A stretch of 64,000 nucleotides of DNA from Allopusillimonas sp008369125. Lineage in GTDB: Bacteria; Pseudomonadota; Gammaproteobacteria; Burkholderiales; Burkholderiaceae_B. Within the stretch, counting starts at the first letter, position 1. Every line of letters begins with the position of its first letter. The notes under the pieces are model-generated. The model was not told where the DNA came from. It ran no database searches and saw only the letters and a program-made list of their open reading frames with translations. Made by a program: the position numbers and the translations under genes. This document shows positions 17,030-24,549 of this stretch, piece by piece. The DNA lies in contig NZ_VOAY01000002.1 of NCBI RefSeq assembly GCF_008369125.1, positions 248,001 to 312,000 of the forward strand. Direction: 5' to 3'.

Positions 17030-17329
17030 ATGCGTACTGTACCCTACCCCACCCCTGGCGAAATCTTGCTGGAAGAGTTCCTTAAACCCATGGGCATTAG
17101 CCAATACCGGCTGGCGAAAGAAATCAGTGTGCCGCAAATACGCATCAGTGAGATTGTGGCTGGTAAGCGTGCCGTGACTGTGGACACAGGGCTGCGTTTA
17201 TCGCGCTACTTTGGCACTTCTGATGAGTTCTGGACTGGGCTGCAGCTAAGTTACGATCAGGCGTGTGCCAAAGACGCCTTGGCCGATGTGCTTGCCAGAA
17301 TAAAACCATTGGAACATGGGTACGTTTAG
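17030..17329 (+). CDS. higA: HigA antitoxin
   Basis: A 99-residue antitoxin and autorepressor. The ATG at 17030 follows AAAGAGG; a longer frame from 17003 overlaps higB and is unlikely. Seen: an XRE-type helix-turn-helix in PGEILLEEFLKPMGISQYRL and then AKEISVPQIRISEIVAGKRA, and the helical C-terminus TGLRLSRYFGTSDEFWTGLQ that is diagnostic of HigA. It neutralises HigB and represses the operon. Both genes look intact, unlike the two broken antitoxin genes further right. Confidence 0.95.
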   Translation: MRTVPYPTPGEILLEEFLKPMGISQYRLAKEISVPQIRISEIVAGKRAVTVDTGLRLSRYFGTSDEFWTGLQLSYDQACAKDALADVLARIKPLEHGYV

Positions 17330-17585
17330 CCACCACACAAAAATGGATAAACTGCGGCAACAGAGGCAACGTTCGCACACGACTCTTAAAAGCCGTATAG
17401 GGTTGAGGCCTCAGAGCTACAAAACCAGGGATATTCTCACTCGATATATCCACAACACAAACATATGTAAAGCCTTCCAAAGAAGCTTTAAGTCTTAACA
17501 TTTGAGTAGTCCGTGCTTACTCCGGCCCAAGAATCACTCCAGCAGCCATCTCGACGGTTGGGGAATGTCAATAAGGATTCACGCG

Positions 17586-18227
17586 ATGAAACTCAAACCT
17601 TCTCTACTTATGGCTGCCATATTGGTAGCTGGATCGTTCGCCGTCCCGGCGATGGTCCAGGCTGCGACAGCAGCCCCCACCGATCATTCTTACGCGGCAA
17701 CCTTGCAGCCGATGAACGCGAAAGCAATCGGCTTTTCAACGACCGGCGAGGCTACATTCAAGATTCACGGGGACGACCTCACCATCGACATCAAGGTCAA
17801 AGGCTCGCCACCCAACGTCACCCATTGGCAGCATTTTCATGGCCTTAAGGGGCAAATGGCGGCAACATGTGCAACGCCTGCAGCCGATACTAATGGTGAT
17901 GGCTTTGTCGACCTGATCGAAACCGAGCCTGCATCAGGCACAACAATGGTGCCGTTTGACGACATGCCGGCGAAAATGGATGTGGCACACGGCGATTACC
18001 CAAAAGCGTCTGCTGACGGGTCATATCATTATCACAAGATCGTATCCGTAAAAGAATTGTCAGCGGCATTTGCCAAGGCCTTTGATGGGCAGGCGCTTAA
18101 TCTTAACAAACGCGTCCTGTTAATCCACGGCGTCGCAGATGACACCAAGCTGCCCGCAACGGTGAAATCCCTGGGCCCTATTCCCGCTCAGGTTACTTTG
18201 CCTATTGCCTGCGGAAAGATAGAATAA
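17586..18227 (+). CDS. Exported His-rich CHRD/SOD-like protein of unknown function
   Basis: A 213-residue secreted protein. I chose the ATG at 17586, behind TAAGGAT, since a clear signal peptide ending MVQA-ATAAP starts there. Seen: a beta-rich domain with GFSTTGEATFKIHGDDLTID, the His cluster THWQHFHGLKGQMAATC, NGDGFVDLIETEPASGTTMV, and a second cluster SYHYHKIVSVKEL; four Cys/His-rich segments could bind a metal. It recalls CHRD and Cu/Zn superoxide dismutase-like folds, but the Cu-Zn ligand set is not clearly present. It is followed by a truncated DUF2231 membrane gene, as in other clusters of this type. Confidence 0.7.
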   Translation: MKLKPSLLMAAILVAGSFAVPAMVQAATAAPTDHSYAATLQPMNAKAIGFSTTGEATFKIHGDDLTIDIKVKGSPPNVTHWQHFHGLKGQMAATCATPAADTNGDGFVDLIETEPASGTTMVPFDDMPAKMDVAHGDYPKASADGSYHYHKIVSVKELSAAFAKAFDGQALNLNKRVLLIHGVADDTKLPATVKSLGPIPAQVTLPIACGKIE

Positions 18228-18285
18228 TCACGCCAGCATAGCCAGCACAGGGTGAAACACCCAACCCCGTGCACACATCTCATGT

Positions 18286-18540
18286 TTGTATCCGGTGAGC
18301 AGGATTGCTCACCATCTCCTGCATCCTGCCCTCGCTCATTTCCCGATCGCCTGTTGGTCGCTGGCCGTCGTCACCGACTTTGCCAGCGTGTGGCTGGGCG
18401 AAACGGCCTGGCATTGGTCTGCCGGCCTGCTTACTGTTGGTTGCGTGTGGGCTTTGGCGGCCATGCTAGCGGGCCTGATGGAACTACACCGCGTACCTGA
18501 GGGTGTCGCCATGCGCGATACCTATGCGACGGCACCGCGT
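18286..18540 (+). pseudogene. Truncated DUF2231-type membrane protein
   Basis: Seen: HPALAHFPIACWSLAVVTDF followed by two more hydrophobic segments and GLMELHRVPEGVAMRDTYA, the first three helices of the DUF2231 family. After that, family resemblance stops abruptly and the frame runs into the 3' end of the opposite DUF924 gene. Full-length members have a fourth helix and a tail. A small deletion or rearrangement at about 18530-18550 is inferred. The start is uncertain (TTG at 18286). Confidence 0.5.
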
Positions 18541-18549
18541 TGTATTACT

Positions 18550-19200
18550 TCAACCTTCAAACGCCCTCAAATGCGGAAACCGCCCTTCTGCCAAATACTC
18601 CTTTTCAGCGGGCGTCGATAAACGACCTAAGAGCTGATTTCGATGAGGATGGCGGCCAAACGCTGCTATCACCTGCCGCACATCACGCGCTTGCTTTACC
18701 AGCGACTGGTATATGGGCTGCAGGTGCGGCGGGGCCGCTGTGTGTATGTCTTCGCGAAGCGAGATCAGCAAATCGAGACGATCAAGATGATCGGGCCCTT
18801 CGCAATGGCCTAGCGGCAGACCAAAAACAATCTTGAGCCACGGCTTATTCAGTGCCGCATAGTGCCCATTGGCGATGCCGCCCATTGTCAGCGATAGCGC
18901 GGCAGGATCTTGTACATAGGCTCGGGTGGTACCGCGCCAAACAGATCGCGAAAACTGATCGAACAGGATGATGAGGGCAAGCCTACCGTGGGGATCAGAC
19001 GCCCAGCCGGCGAGATGGCCTTCGGCGGCGAGTGTGGTGAGCGCTGAGAACCGAGCCGTGATCTCGGCATCTGCCCCACCCCGCATTCTCCAGAACCAGT
19101 GGTCGCGATGGGTAGTCGCATCGACTTCAGTCATGCGCTCTTCAGGAAACCAGAAATCGATAACATCGTTTGATGTTTGAAAATCAGTTGCGTCGTTCAT
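18550..19200 (-). CDS. DUF924 family protein
   Basis: A 216-residue cytosolic protein. Seen: N-terminal VIDFWFPEE, the central PHGRLALIILFDQFSRSVWR and YAALNKPWLKIVFGLPLGHC, and the family signature AFGRHPHRNQLLGR at the C-terminus. Known: DUF924 has a TPR-like helical fold; its biochemical role is not established. It is a single gene on the minus strand and converges with the truncated DUF2231 gene, with which its 3' end nearly touches. Confidence 0.9.
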   Translation of the reverse strand: MNDATDFQTSNDVIDFWFPEERMTEVDATTHRDHWFWRMRGGADAEITARFSALTTLAAEGHLAGWASDPHGRLALIILFDQFSRSVWRGTTRAYVQDPAALSLTMGGIANGHYAALNKPWLKIVFGLPLGHCEGPDHLDRLDLLISLREDIHTAAPPHLQPIYQSLVKQARDVRQVIAAFGRHPHRNQLLGRLSTPAEKEYLAEGRFPHLRAFEG

Positions 19201-19302
19201 TTCAGCACCAACGTGTAGACGGGGTTCTTGACTCGTTTATAGCAGCAAGCTCGGTATGAGTTTAATTGCACCCACGAGCTGCATTATTTGTCCCGAAATT
19301 GA

Positions 19303-19479
19303 ACAGACAAAAGTGGAAGTGCACGCATCATTTATTACTACCACGATGATCATATGCCGCTATATATACTAACGATCTTCGCCAAAGGTGATAAGTCCAA
19401 TTTAACCAAATCTGAGCGTAACGAGTTGGCCGACATGGTCGACATACTGGTCAGCACCTGGAAAGGACGAAAATCATGA
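19303..19479 (+). pseudogene. RelE/HigB-type toxin remnant, N-terminal half lost
   Basis: Between a stop codon at 19300-19302 and the stop at 19477-19479 the frame reads SARIIYYYHDDHMPLYILTI followed by FAKGDKSNLTKSERNELADM, which is the conserved C-terminal half of HigB2/RelE toxins. The expected first ~45 residues are not found upstream in any frame. An internal ATG at 19354 could at most make a 41-residue fragment without the catalytic core. The stop overlaps the start of the antitoxin frame (ATGA at 19476-19479). Confidence 0.75.
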
Positions 19480-19760
19480 GAACCGCATTTCACAGCATCT
19501 AGCACGGCCTTTTAGAGGCTAATACGCACGCCAAGGGCGATGAGCGTGGCGTGCGTGTACATCATTCCCGCGTTGTTGACGTGAAGGCAGTACGAGCCAA
19601 GATAGGAATGACTCAGGAGCAGTTTGCTGCGCGCTTCGGCTTTTCCACAGCAACCCTACGTCACTGGGAACGAGGTGATCGCACTCCACGTGGCCCCGCG
19701 CTGGTGCTGCTCAATGTTATCGAACACAATCCACAGGCGGTCATCCACGCATTAGCCTAA
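19476..19760 (+). pseudogene. Antitoxin gene with in-frame stop at codon 9, HTH part intact
   Basis: From the coupled ATG at 19476 the frame gives MRTAFHSI, a TAG stop at 19500-19502, then HGLLEANTHAKGDERGVRVH and an intact XRE helix-turn-helix (KIGMTQEQFAARFGFSTATL, RHWERGDRTPRGPALVLLN). A GTG at 19551 could restart a 69-residue protein that keeps the DNA-binding domain but loses part of the toxin-binding N-terminus. Since the toxin is also broken, the pair is judged a decayed type II system; the DNA-binding part may still be made. Confidence 0.75.
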
Positions 19761-19816
19761 TAGCTAATCAAGGCCGCGATATACTTTTCTCAGCATCGAG
19801 CTGGGATAATCCTCCA

Positions 19817-21355
19817 ATGATCTCTCGCCAACGTCCTTTATATGACAACCCATACCTTTCAATTCTGGTGTGGTGTCTTCTGGCGCTGCTTGCCTGCGGC
19901 ATTCTGGCAATGTCAGAACACCGAGCGCTAATCAATGGGCTTACGGAAAAAAGCAATGCCCTATACAGGCTGATTTCTCAACGAGTCAGTCAACATGACG
20001 CTCATTTGACGGCATTATCGGCGATTGCCTCGGCGCACGGCGAACGCGATCACAGCCTGTTTCTTGATGTTGCAACGTCAATCACACATTTTTACCCCCG
20101 AATCGACGATGTTCAACTCGTCGCGCTCGATACACATGTTGCCAGCGCGGGCATCGCGCCGCTGGCTCCCGAACTTGAAAAACTGGTCTATTCGACAGCG
20201 AACGCACTCACAGGAAAAGTTGCGCTCATGCCAGACCCTCGGCAACCGCACCACTATCTACTGATAAAGCGCAGCCCAAACACGAACCTGGCCCGATATG
20301 GCCTGATGCTTGCCATTGATGCCGAGAAGCTGCTCGATGGAGCAGGCGCATTCTGGTTGCGGCCAGACGTTGTGCTTCGTTTGTCGTTACCGGATGGGCA
20401 GCCACTTGTTAGCTATCACTATGCACCTGAATTGATTCAATTTAGTAAGTCTATTGGCAGCACGTCCCAACCGCTACTACTCGAAACAGGTCTTAACATC
20501 GGCTGGGCCGACCTTTTACCACTCCTGCCCATGGCATTGATGCTGGTCGGTGTCACCCTCATCTATCTGGCCGCGTTGACGGCATGGCGGCTTAAAGCTC
20601 GTGCTCACGCAGCAGCAGCGCAGGCACGGGTCAATGCGTTGGAATCACGGCTGGCTCATGCGTCGCGCGTCAACGCACTGGGGGAGATGGCTAGCGGCCT
20701 AACCCATGAATTAACCCAACCGCTGACCGCAATTTTGGCGCAAACACAGGCTAGCAAACGGCTGATCACACTTGGAAAGTTCGACGCGCTGGAGTCTGTG
20801 CTGGACAGTACTATGGCCCAGGCAAGGCGGGCATCATCCATTTTGGACCGGTTTCGCAACTGGTCGCGCCCGCAGCGCGCCCCTGTTCTGGCCTTCGATC
20901 TGCGCGAGGCGTTGCACAATGTACAGGCACTGCTGCGCTCTAAAGCAATCGCTTACGGCGTGCGCATTACATTTTCCACGCCAGATAAGCCCGTACTCGT
21001 TATGGCAGACCCGGTTGAAATGGAGCAGGTCGTATTCAATCTTGCGCGCAACGCGATAGAGGCCCTGGAGGGCCAAAACAGCCACGGACGGGTGGTAGTA
21101 GTCTTAAAACAGAAGGCTAACCAGGCGGTACTCGATGTTTCCGACAACGGCCCAGGCATTGCACCCGAAATCCGTGACCAACTGTTTGCACCTTTTGCTA
21201 CCACGCGAGAAGGTGGCACAGGACTTGGGCTGGCGCTCAGTAAACGACTCGTTGAGCGTATCGATGGGGAGCTTGTATTGGTCGACGAAGGCCCAGGCGC
21301 AACCTTCAGGGTTGTGATCCCATGCATTGCACCACGGCAGGAGAACGAACGATGA
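19817..21355 (+). CDS. Membrane sensor histidine kinase (FixL-like coupling)
   Basis: A 512-residue kinase. Seen: membrane helix 1 at about residues 10-32, a periplasmic sensor region (about 33-230) with no recognised fold, helix 2 at about 235-257 (LLPLLPMALMLVGVTLIYLA), then the HisKA domain with phospho-acceptor His in GLTHELTQPLTAIL (about residue 297), N-box (NLARNAIEAL), G1 (DVSDNGPGIAPEI) and G2 (GGTGLGLALSKRL) boxes. The stop codon overlaps the response regulator start by ATGA. An exported GlcG/HbpS protein gene follows the pair. In Streptomyces HbpS is a periplasmic ligand of such a kinase, so redox or haem sensing is an attractive inference. Confidence 0.95.
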   Translation: MISRQRPLYDNPYLSILVWCLLALLACGILAMSEHRALINGLTEKSNALYRLISQRVSQHDAHLTALSAIASAHGERDHSLFLDVATSITHFYPRIDDVQLVALDTHVASAGIAPLAPELEKLVYSTANALTGKVALMPDPRQPHHYLLIKRSPNTNLARYGLMLAIDAEKLLDGAGAFWLRPDVVLRLSLPDGQPLVSYHYAPELIQFSKSIGSTSQPLLLETGLNIGWADLLPLLPMALMLVGVTLIYLAALTAWRLKARAHAAAAQARVNALESRLAHASRVNALGEMASGLTHELTQPLTAILAQTQASKRLITLGKFDALESVLDSTMAQARRASSILDRFRNWSRPQRAPVLAFDLREALHNVQALLRSKAIAYGVRITFSTPDKPVLVMADPVEMEQVVFNLARNAIEALEGQNSHGRVVVVLKQKANQAVLDVSDNGPGIAPEIRDQLFAPFATTREGGTGLGLALSKRLVERIDGELVLVDEGPGATFRVVIPCIAPRQENER

Positions 21356-21960
21356 CGCACCCCGTGTACCTTGTTGACGATGATGAAGCTGTACGTAATG
21401 CGCTGTGCCTGCTGCTTTCCACTGTTGGGGTCAAGGTTCAGGGTTTCGCCGACCCGGGGGTTTTTCTGGCTCACGCCGCTAGATTGCAGCCAGGCTGCCT
21501 GATTATGGATATTCGCATGCCCGTAATTTCCGGGCTCAAGTTGCATGAGCGGTTAGCTGAGCAAGGCATTGATTGGCCCACAATCATTATCTCGGGCCAT
21601 GGGGACATTGACGCGTGCCGGCGCGCATTCCGCAACGGTGCCATTGATTTCTTATCGAAACCCATAGAAGAACAGGATCTCATCGACGCGATACAACGGG
21701 GACAAGACGCTCTCGACCGTATGTTGCGCCAGCGCGCGGAGCAGGCTGAAACACTGAACTTGTTGAAACTGCTCTCACCCCGCGAGTGCCAAGTGCTTGA
21801 ACAGGTAACTCAGGGCTTTAGCACGCGCCAAATTGCGGATGCGCTAGGCCTATCACCGCGTACAGTAGAAACCCACCGGGCATCCATTGGTGCAAAACTG
21901 GGCACGACATCGCAGGCCGAGCTCACGCGCCTGTGGCTGGCTGGCCAAGCGACTCCGTAG
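21352..21960 (+). CDS. FixJ-type response regulator, LuxR/NarL output
   Basis: A 202-residue regulator starting at 21352 in an ATGA overlap with the kinase. Seen: the receiver domain with acidic pocket VDDDEAV, phospho-acceptor Asp53 in CLIMDIRMP, the Thr/Ser of IIISGHGD and Lys in DFLSKPI; then a GerE/LuxR helix-turn-helix at about 140-195 (LSPRECQVLEQVTQGFSTRQ, IADALGLSPRTVETHRASI). The output domain activates transcription as a dimer after phosphorylation. The following GlcG/HbpS gene, 88 bases downstream, is the most likely target. Confidence 0.95.
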   Translation: MTHPVYLVDDDEAVRNALCLLLSTVGVKVQGFADPGVFLAHAARLQPGCLIMDIRMPVISGLKLHERLAEQGIDWPTIIISGHGDIDACRRAFRNGAIDFLSKPIEEQDLIDAIQRGQDALDRMLRQRAEQAETLNLLKLLSPRECQVLEQVTQGFSTRQIADALGLSPRTVETHRASIGAKLGTTSQAELTRLWLAGQATP

Positions 21961-22048
21961 ATCTACGTAGGCCACCGCGAACCCTACGACTATCCGAACA
22001 CTGAGCCGCAAGATAAGCTTTTATTACCTACTCTTGAAAGGAATAAAA

Positions 22049-22534
22049 ATGATTCTAAAGCTCTCACTTGCTGCATTCCTGTGCGCCCCCATCCTGGCAA
22101 CAGCGGCAACCCAGCTGCCCAGTTCGCCCTATCTGCCACTCGACCTGGCAACCAAAGCAGCACAAGCTGCACTTAAAGCTTGCTCGGCACAGGGTCACAA
22201 CGTAAGTGTGGCCATCGTGGCACGCGACGGAGCAACCAAGGTGCTACTCAAAGCAGACAATTCCGGGCCTCACACCGCAAGCAGTGCGGAAGGCAAAGCC
22301 TTTACGTCCGCTGCACTGGGTCGTGACACCGCAGGGCTGGCCGAATTCATCGCGTCCAAGCCAGCAAATAACGGGCTGCGCGACATGGATTCACGCCTAA
22401 TCATTCAGGCGGGCGGCTTGCCGATCAAATTTGACAAGGTATTGGTGGCAGGTATCGGTGTCGGTGGCGCGCCCTCTGGCGATATCGACGCTGGCTGCGC
22501 CGTCGAGGGCCTGAAGGCTATTGGTGCAGACTAA
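22049..22534 (+). CDS. Exported GlcG/HbpS-family haem-binding-type protein
   Basis: A 161-residue protein; the ATG at 22049 follows GAAAGGA, and the in-frame TTG at 22034 is part of that leader. Seen: a signal peptide ending ATAAT, then the GlcG/HbpS core DLATKAAQAALKACSAQGHN, VSVAIVARDGATKVLLKADN, AEGKAFTSAALGRDT, and the closing VGGAPSGDIDAGCAVEGLKA. Known: HbpS of Streptomyces binds haem, degrades it under oxidative stress and modulates the SenS-SenR two-component system. The gene order here (kinase, regulator, HbpS-like) mirrors that system, which suggests that this protein feeds back on the preceding kinase. Confidence 0.88.
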   Translation: MILKLSLAAFLCAPILATAATQLPSSPYLPLDLATKAAQAALKACSAQGHNVSVAIVARDGATKVLLKADNSGPHTASSAEGKAFTSAALGRDTAGLAEFIASKPANNGLRDMDSRLIIQAGGLPIKFDKVLVAGIGVGGAPSGDIDAGCAVEGLKAIGAD

Positions 22535-22632
22535 GCCAGACACAAACCTCGTGCAGTAATATGTTTGGCCGATGTCTGCGCACCCGTGCCGTGCCCACAG
22601 CAGCTACGTTTTTAATTCTTGGTGGAGGCCGT

Positions 22633-23304
22633 ATGGCTAGATTCCTTGTAGCGATTGCCCGTGCCATGTTTTTGGCGCTTACTTGCACAAGCGCACTCGC
22701 TGGAGGGCCTATGAGCGACTATCCTTTACATGTTGCGGCTGCAAACGACAACGTCGCAGACATAGAAAAACTGCTTGCCGAAGGGGCACACATTGACGCC
22801 CGCGATGCCTCGGGCTCGACAGCGCTACTTGTTGCGACCAGAGGCAATAACGTGCGCTCGGCCAAAGCGCTCATCGATGCGGGCGCAAACGTCAATAAAA
22901 AAGACGATATTAACGATAGCGCCTACTTATACGCCGGCGCACGGGGGCATCTGGATATTCTGAACATGACCTTGACGCATGGCGCAGATCTTCAAAGTAC
23001 GAATCGCTACGGTGGCACCGCGTTAATCCCGGCTGCCGAGCGGGGCCATGTAGAAACTGTACAGACACTGATTAATGCAGGGGTAAATATTGACCATGTG
23101 AACAATCTGGGGTGGACGGCCTTGCTGGAGGCCATCATTCTAGGACGCGGGGGTGAGCAGCACCAACAGATTGTGAGTATTTTGTTGGCGGCAGGCGCAA
23201 ACCCCAATATTGCAGACCGAGATGGCGTAACTCCGCTTCAGCATGCGCGCTCACACGGTTATCGGGAGATTGAGGCCGCACTGCTCGCTGCGGGCGCAAA
23301 ATAA
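22633..23304 (+). CDS. Exported ankyrin-repeat protein
   Basis: A 223-residue periplasmic ankyrin protein. The ATG at 22633 follows GGTGGAGG and begins a signal peptide ending SALA-GGPMSD. Seen: about six ankyrin repeats, for example YPLHVAAANDNVADIEKLLA, GSTALLVATRGNNVRSAKAL, GGTALIPAAERGHVETVQTL and DGVTPLQHARSHGYREIEAA. Known: ankyrin proteins of this type (such as AnkB near catalase in Pseudomonas) act in the periplasm in oxidative defence. It lies 98 bases after the GlcG/HbpS gene on the same strand and may belong to the same response. Confidence 0.92.
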   Translation: MARFLVAIARAMFLALTCTSALAGGPMSDYPLHVAAANDNVADIEKLLAEGAHIDARDASGSTALLVATRGNNVRSAKALIDAGANVNKKDDINDSAYLYAGARGHLDILNMTLTHGADLQSTNRYGGTALIPAAERGHVETVQTLINAGVNIDHVNNLGWTALLEAIILGRGGEQHQQIVSILLAAGANPNIADRDGVTPLQHARSHGYREIEAALLAAGAK

Positions 23305-23380
23305 CTGAATCGCAAGCGTCTATAAGCAAGGTCTGCACACAACTAGCGTGTATGCCGTCAACAACTTATCAAGTTGTGGC

Positions 23381-24124
23381 TTAGGGTGAAACCAAACTAC
23401 GACCATCCTCGTACAAGCGCGCAAACATCAAAAGAATCTGTCGGGCAAACGGCGCCTCTTTGATACCCGACCGTAGCTCAGAAACGTCGATGCCCTCCTC
23501 CCCAAGCACTGTTTCACGCGCATCAACAATTGCCTGGAGAATCTGTACAGTGAATTCAGGATGAAACTGCACCGAGAGTACGTTGGGCCCATAGCGCAAA
23601 ATTTGATAAGCGTCGTGCGCAGAGCTGCCCAAGGCTTGCGCCCCGGGTGGCGGCGTGAGCACCGATTGCATATGCGTTAAGTGTGCATTGAACACGCGCG
23701 GTAGTTGGCCCAAAAACGGGTCTGCCTCGCCTTGCACATTCAGGGTGATCGGCAAGGTGCCGAGCTCCCCACCATCTGGATGGTAATCAACCACGCCACC
23801 CATGACATCTGCCATTAGCTGGTGCCCATAACAGACCCCCAGCAGGGGCTTGCCCGATTCAATTAAACCCTTAGCCCAGGCGCCGGTTCTATCGCTCCAG
23901 TCATCATGATCCGTCACCATAGACCACGAGCCTGTGATGACTGCCACCGAAAAGTCGGATTCATCCGGCAGCTCTTCTTGCAAGTCAGGTCGAACAACAA
24001 TGATGTTCTGTGTCTGATGGCGTAATGCAGCGCGGAACCAGTCTGATTGCTCACCAAGCTGACGGCGCAATACGTCTGAGGGGCTGCCCATTTGCACAAT
24101 AAGAAGAGGTGGTGCTTGTGACAT
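23381..24124 (-). CDS. Class I glutamine amidotransferase-like protein
   Basis: A 247-residue single-domain GATase. The ATG at 24124 with AGGAG upstream is preferred; the longer frame to 24235 would read an 18-base tandem repeat as protein. Seen: the nucleophile elbow GVCYGHQLMADVMGG, His in QFHPEFT and the partner Glu, so the Cys-His-Glu triad is complete, as well as the N-terminal LLIVQMGSPSD and VITGSWSMV. Known: similar free-standing proteins are annotated as GMP-synthase-like amidotransferases and hydrolyse gamma-glutamyl compounds. The partner or substrate is unknown. Confidence 0.9.
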   Translation of the reverse strand: MSQAPPLLIVQMGSPSDVLRRQLGEQSDWFRAALRHQTQNIIVVRPDLQEELPDESDFSVAVITGSWSMVTDHDDWSDRTGAWAKGLIESGKPLLGVCYGHQLMADVMGGVVDYHPDGGELGTLPITLNVQGEADPFLGQLPRVFNAHLTHMQSVLTPPPGAQALGSSAHDAYQILRYGPNVLSVQFHPEFTVQILQAIVDARETVLGEEGIDVSELRSGIKEAPFARQILLMFARLYEDGRSLVSP

Positions 24125-24139
24125 GATGGGGAACTCCTG

Positions 24140-24180
24140 TGCGCTGTAATAAGGATGTGCGCTGTAATAAGGATGTGCGC
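24140..24180. repeat. 18-base tandem repeat upstream of the amidotransferase gene
   Basis: TGCGCTGTAATAAGGATG occurs twice in tandem (24140-24157 and 24158-24175), followed by TGCGC of a third copy. It covers the leader region of the minus-strand amidotransferase gene, directly before its ribosome site. The duplication is perfect, which suggests a recent slippage event or selected operator multiplication. Confidence 0.85.
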
Positions 24181-24362
24181 GGCAAACTGCGCCGGGGCCT
24201 GTATTCATTGTGGCGAGCGGACGGGGTGGCGTCAATTGCAGATACTGTTTTTATTATTAGTCGGATCGCCCTGGATGACAACGATAAAATCCATGGCTTT
24301 AGCACAAAGAAGCGCCAAGCACTTGCCCAAATGCTTCTACGTAAAACCCAAGTAAGCACACC

Positions 24363-24542
24363 ATGGCCAAACGCAATCTGTTTGCTGAACTGATAGAAGG
24401 CTTCGAAGCCTTGAAAAACTCGCGCGAGAATAGGGTTACTCTGCGCCAACATATCGTAGAAGCTGACTACAATCACTGCAACGGCACTGAAAGCTTCACC
24501 ACAGAAAAGAAAAAGCGCGCCGCAAAAACCACGGCGCGCTGA
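24363..24542 (+). pseudogene. Truncated HigA/NadS-type antitoxin fragment
   Basis: A 59-codon frame. Seen: the N-terminal MAKRNLFAELIEGFEALKNS followed by VTLRQHIVEA matches the typical start of HigA2/NadS-type antitoxins (short amphipathic helix, then a strand-turn before the HTH). After that point no helix-turn-helix follows; the frame ends inside the terminator hairpin of the opposite gene, so its last 12 codons derive from terminator DNA. No intact toxin is seen upstream, where frames at 24180-24355 are broken. This is the third antitoxin-type relic in 8 kb. Confidence 0.5.
24503..24540 (-). terminator. Rho-independent terminator of the mlrC-like gene
   Basis: AGCGCGCCG (24514-24522) pairs perfectly with CGGCGCGCT (24532-24540) around a 9-base loop. 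On the minus strand the stem is followed by TTTTTCTTTTC. It lies 10 bases beyond the stop codon of the peptidase gene. Confidence 0.9.
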
Positions 24543-24549
24543 AGTGTAG

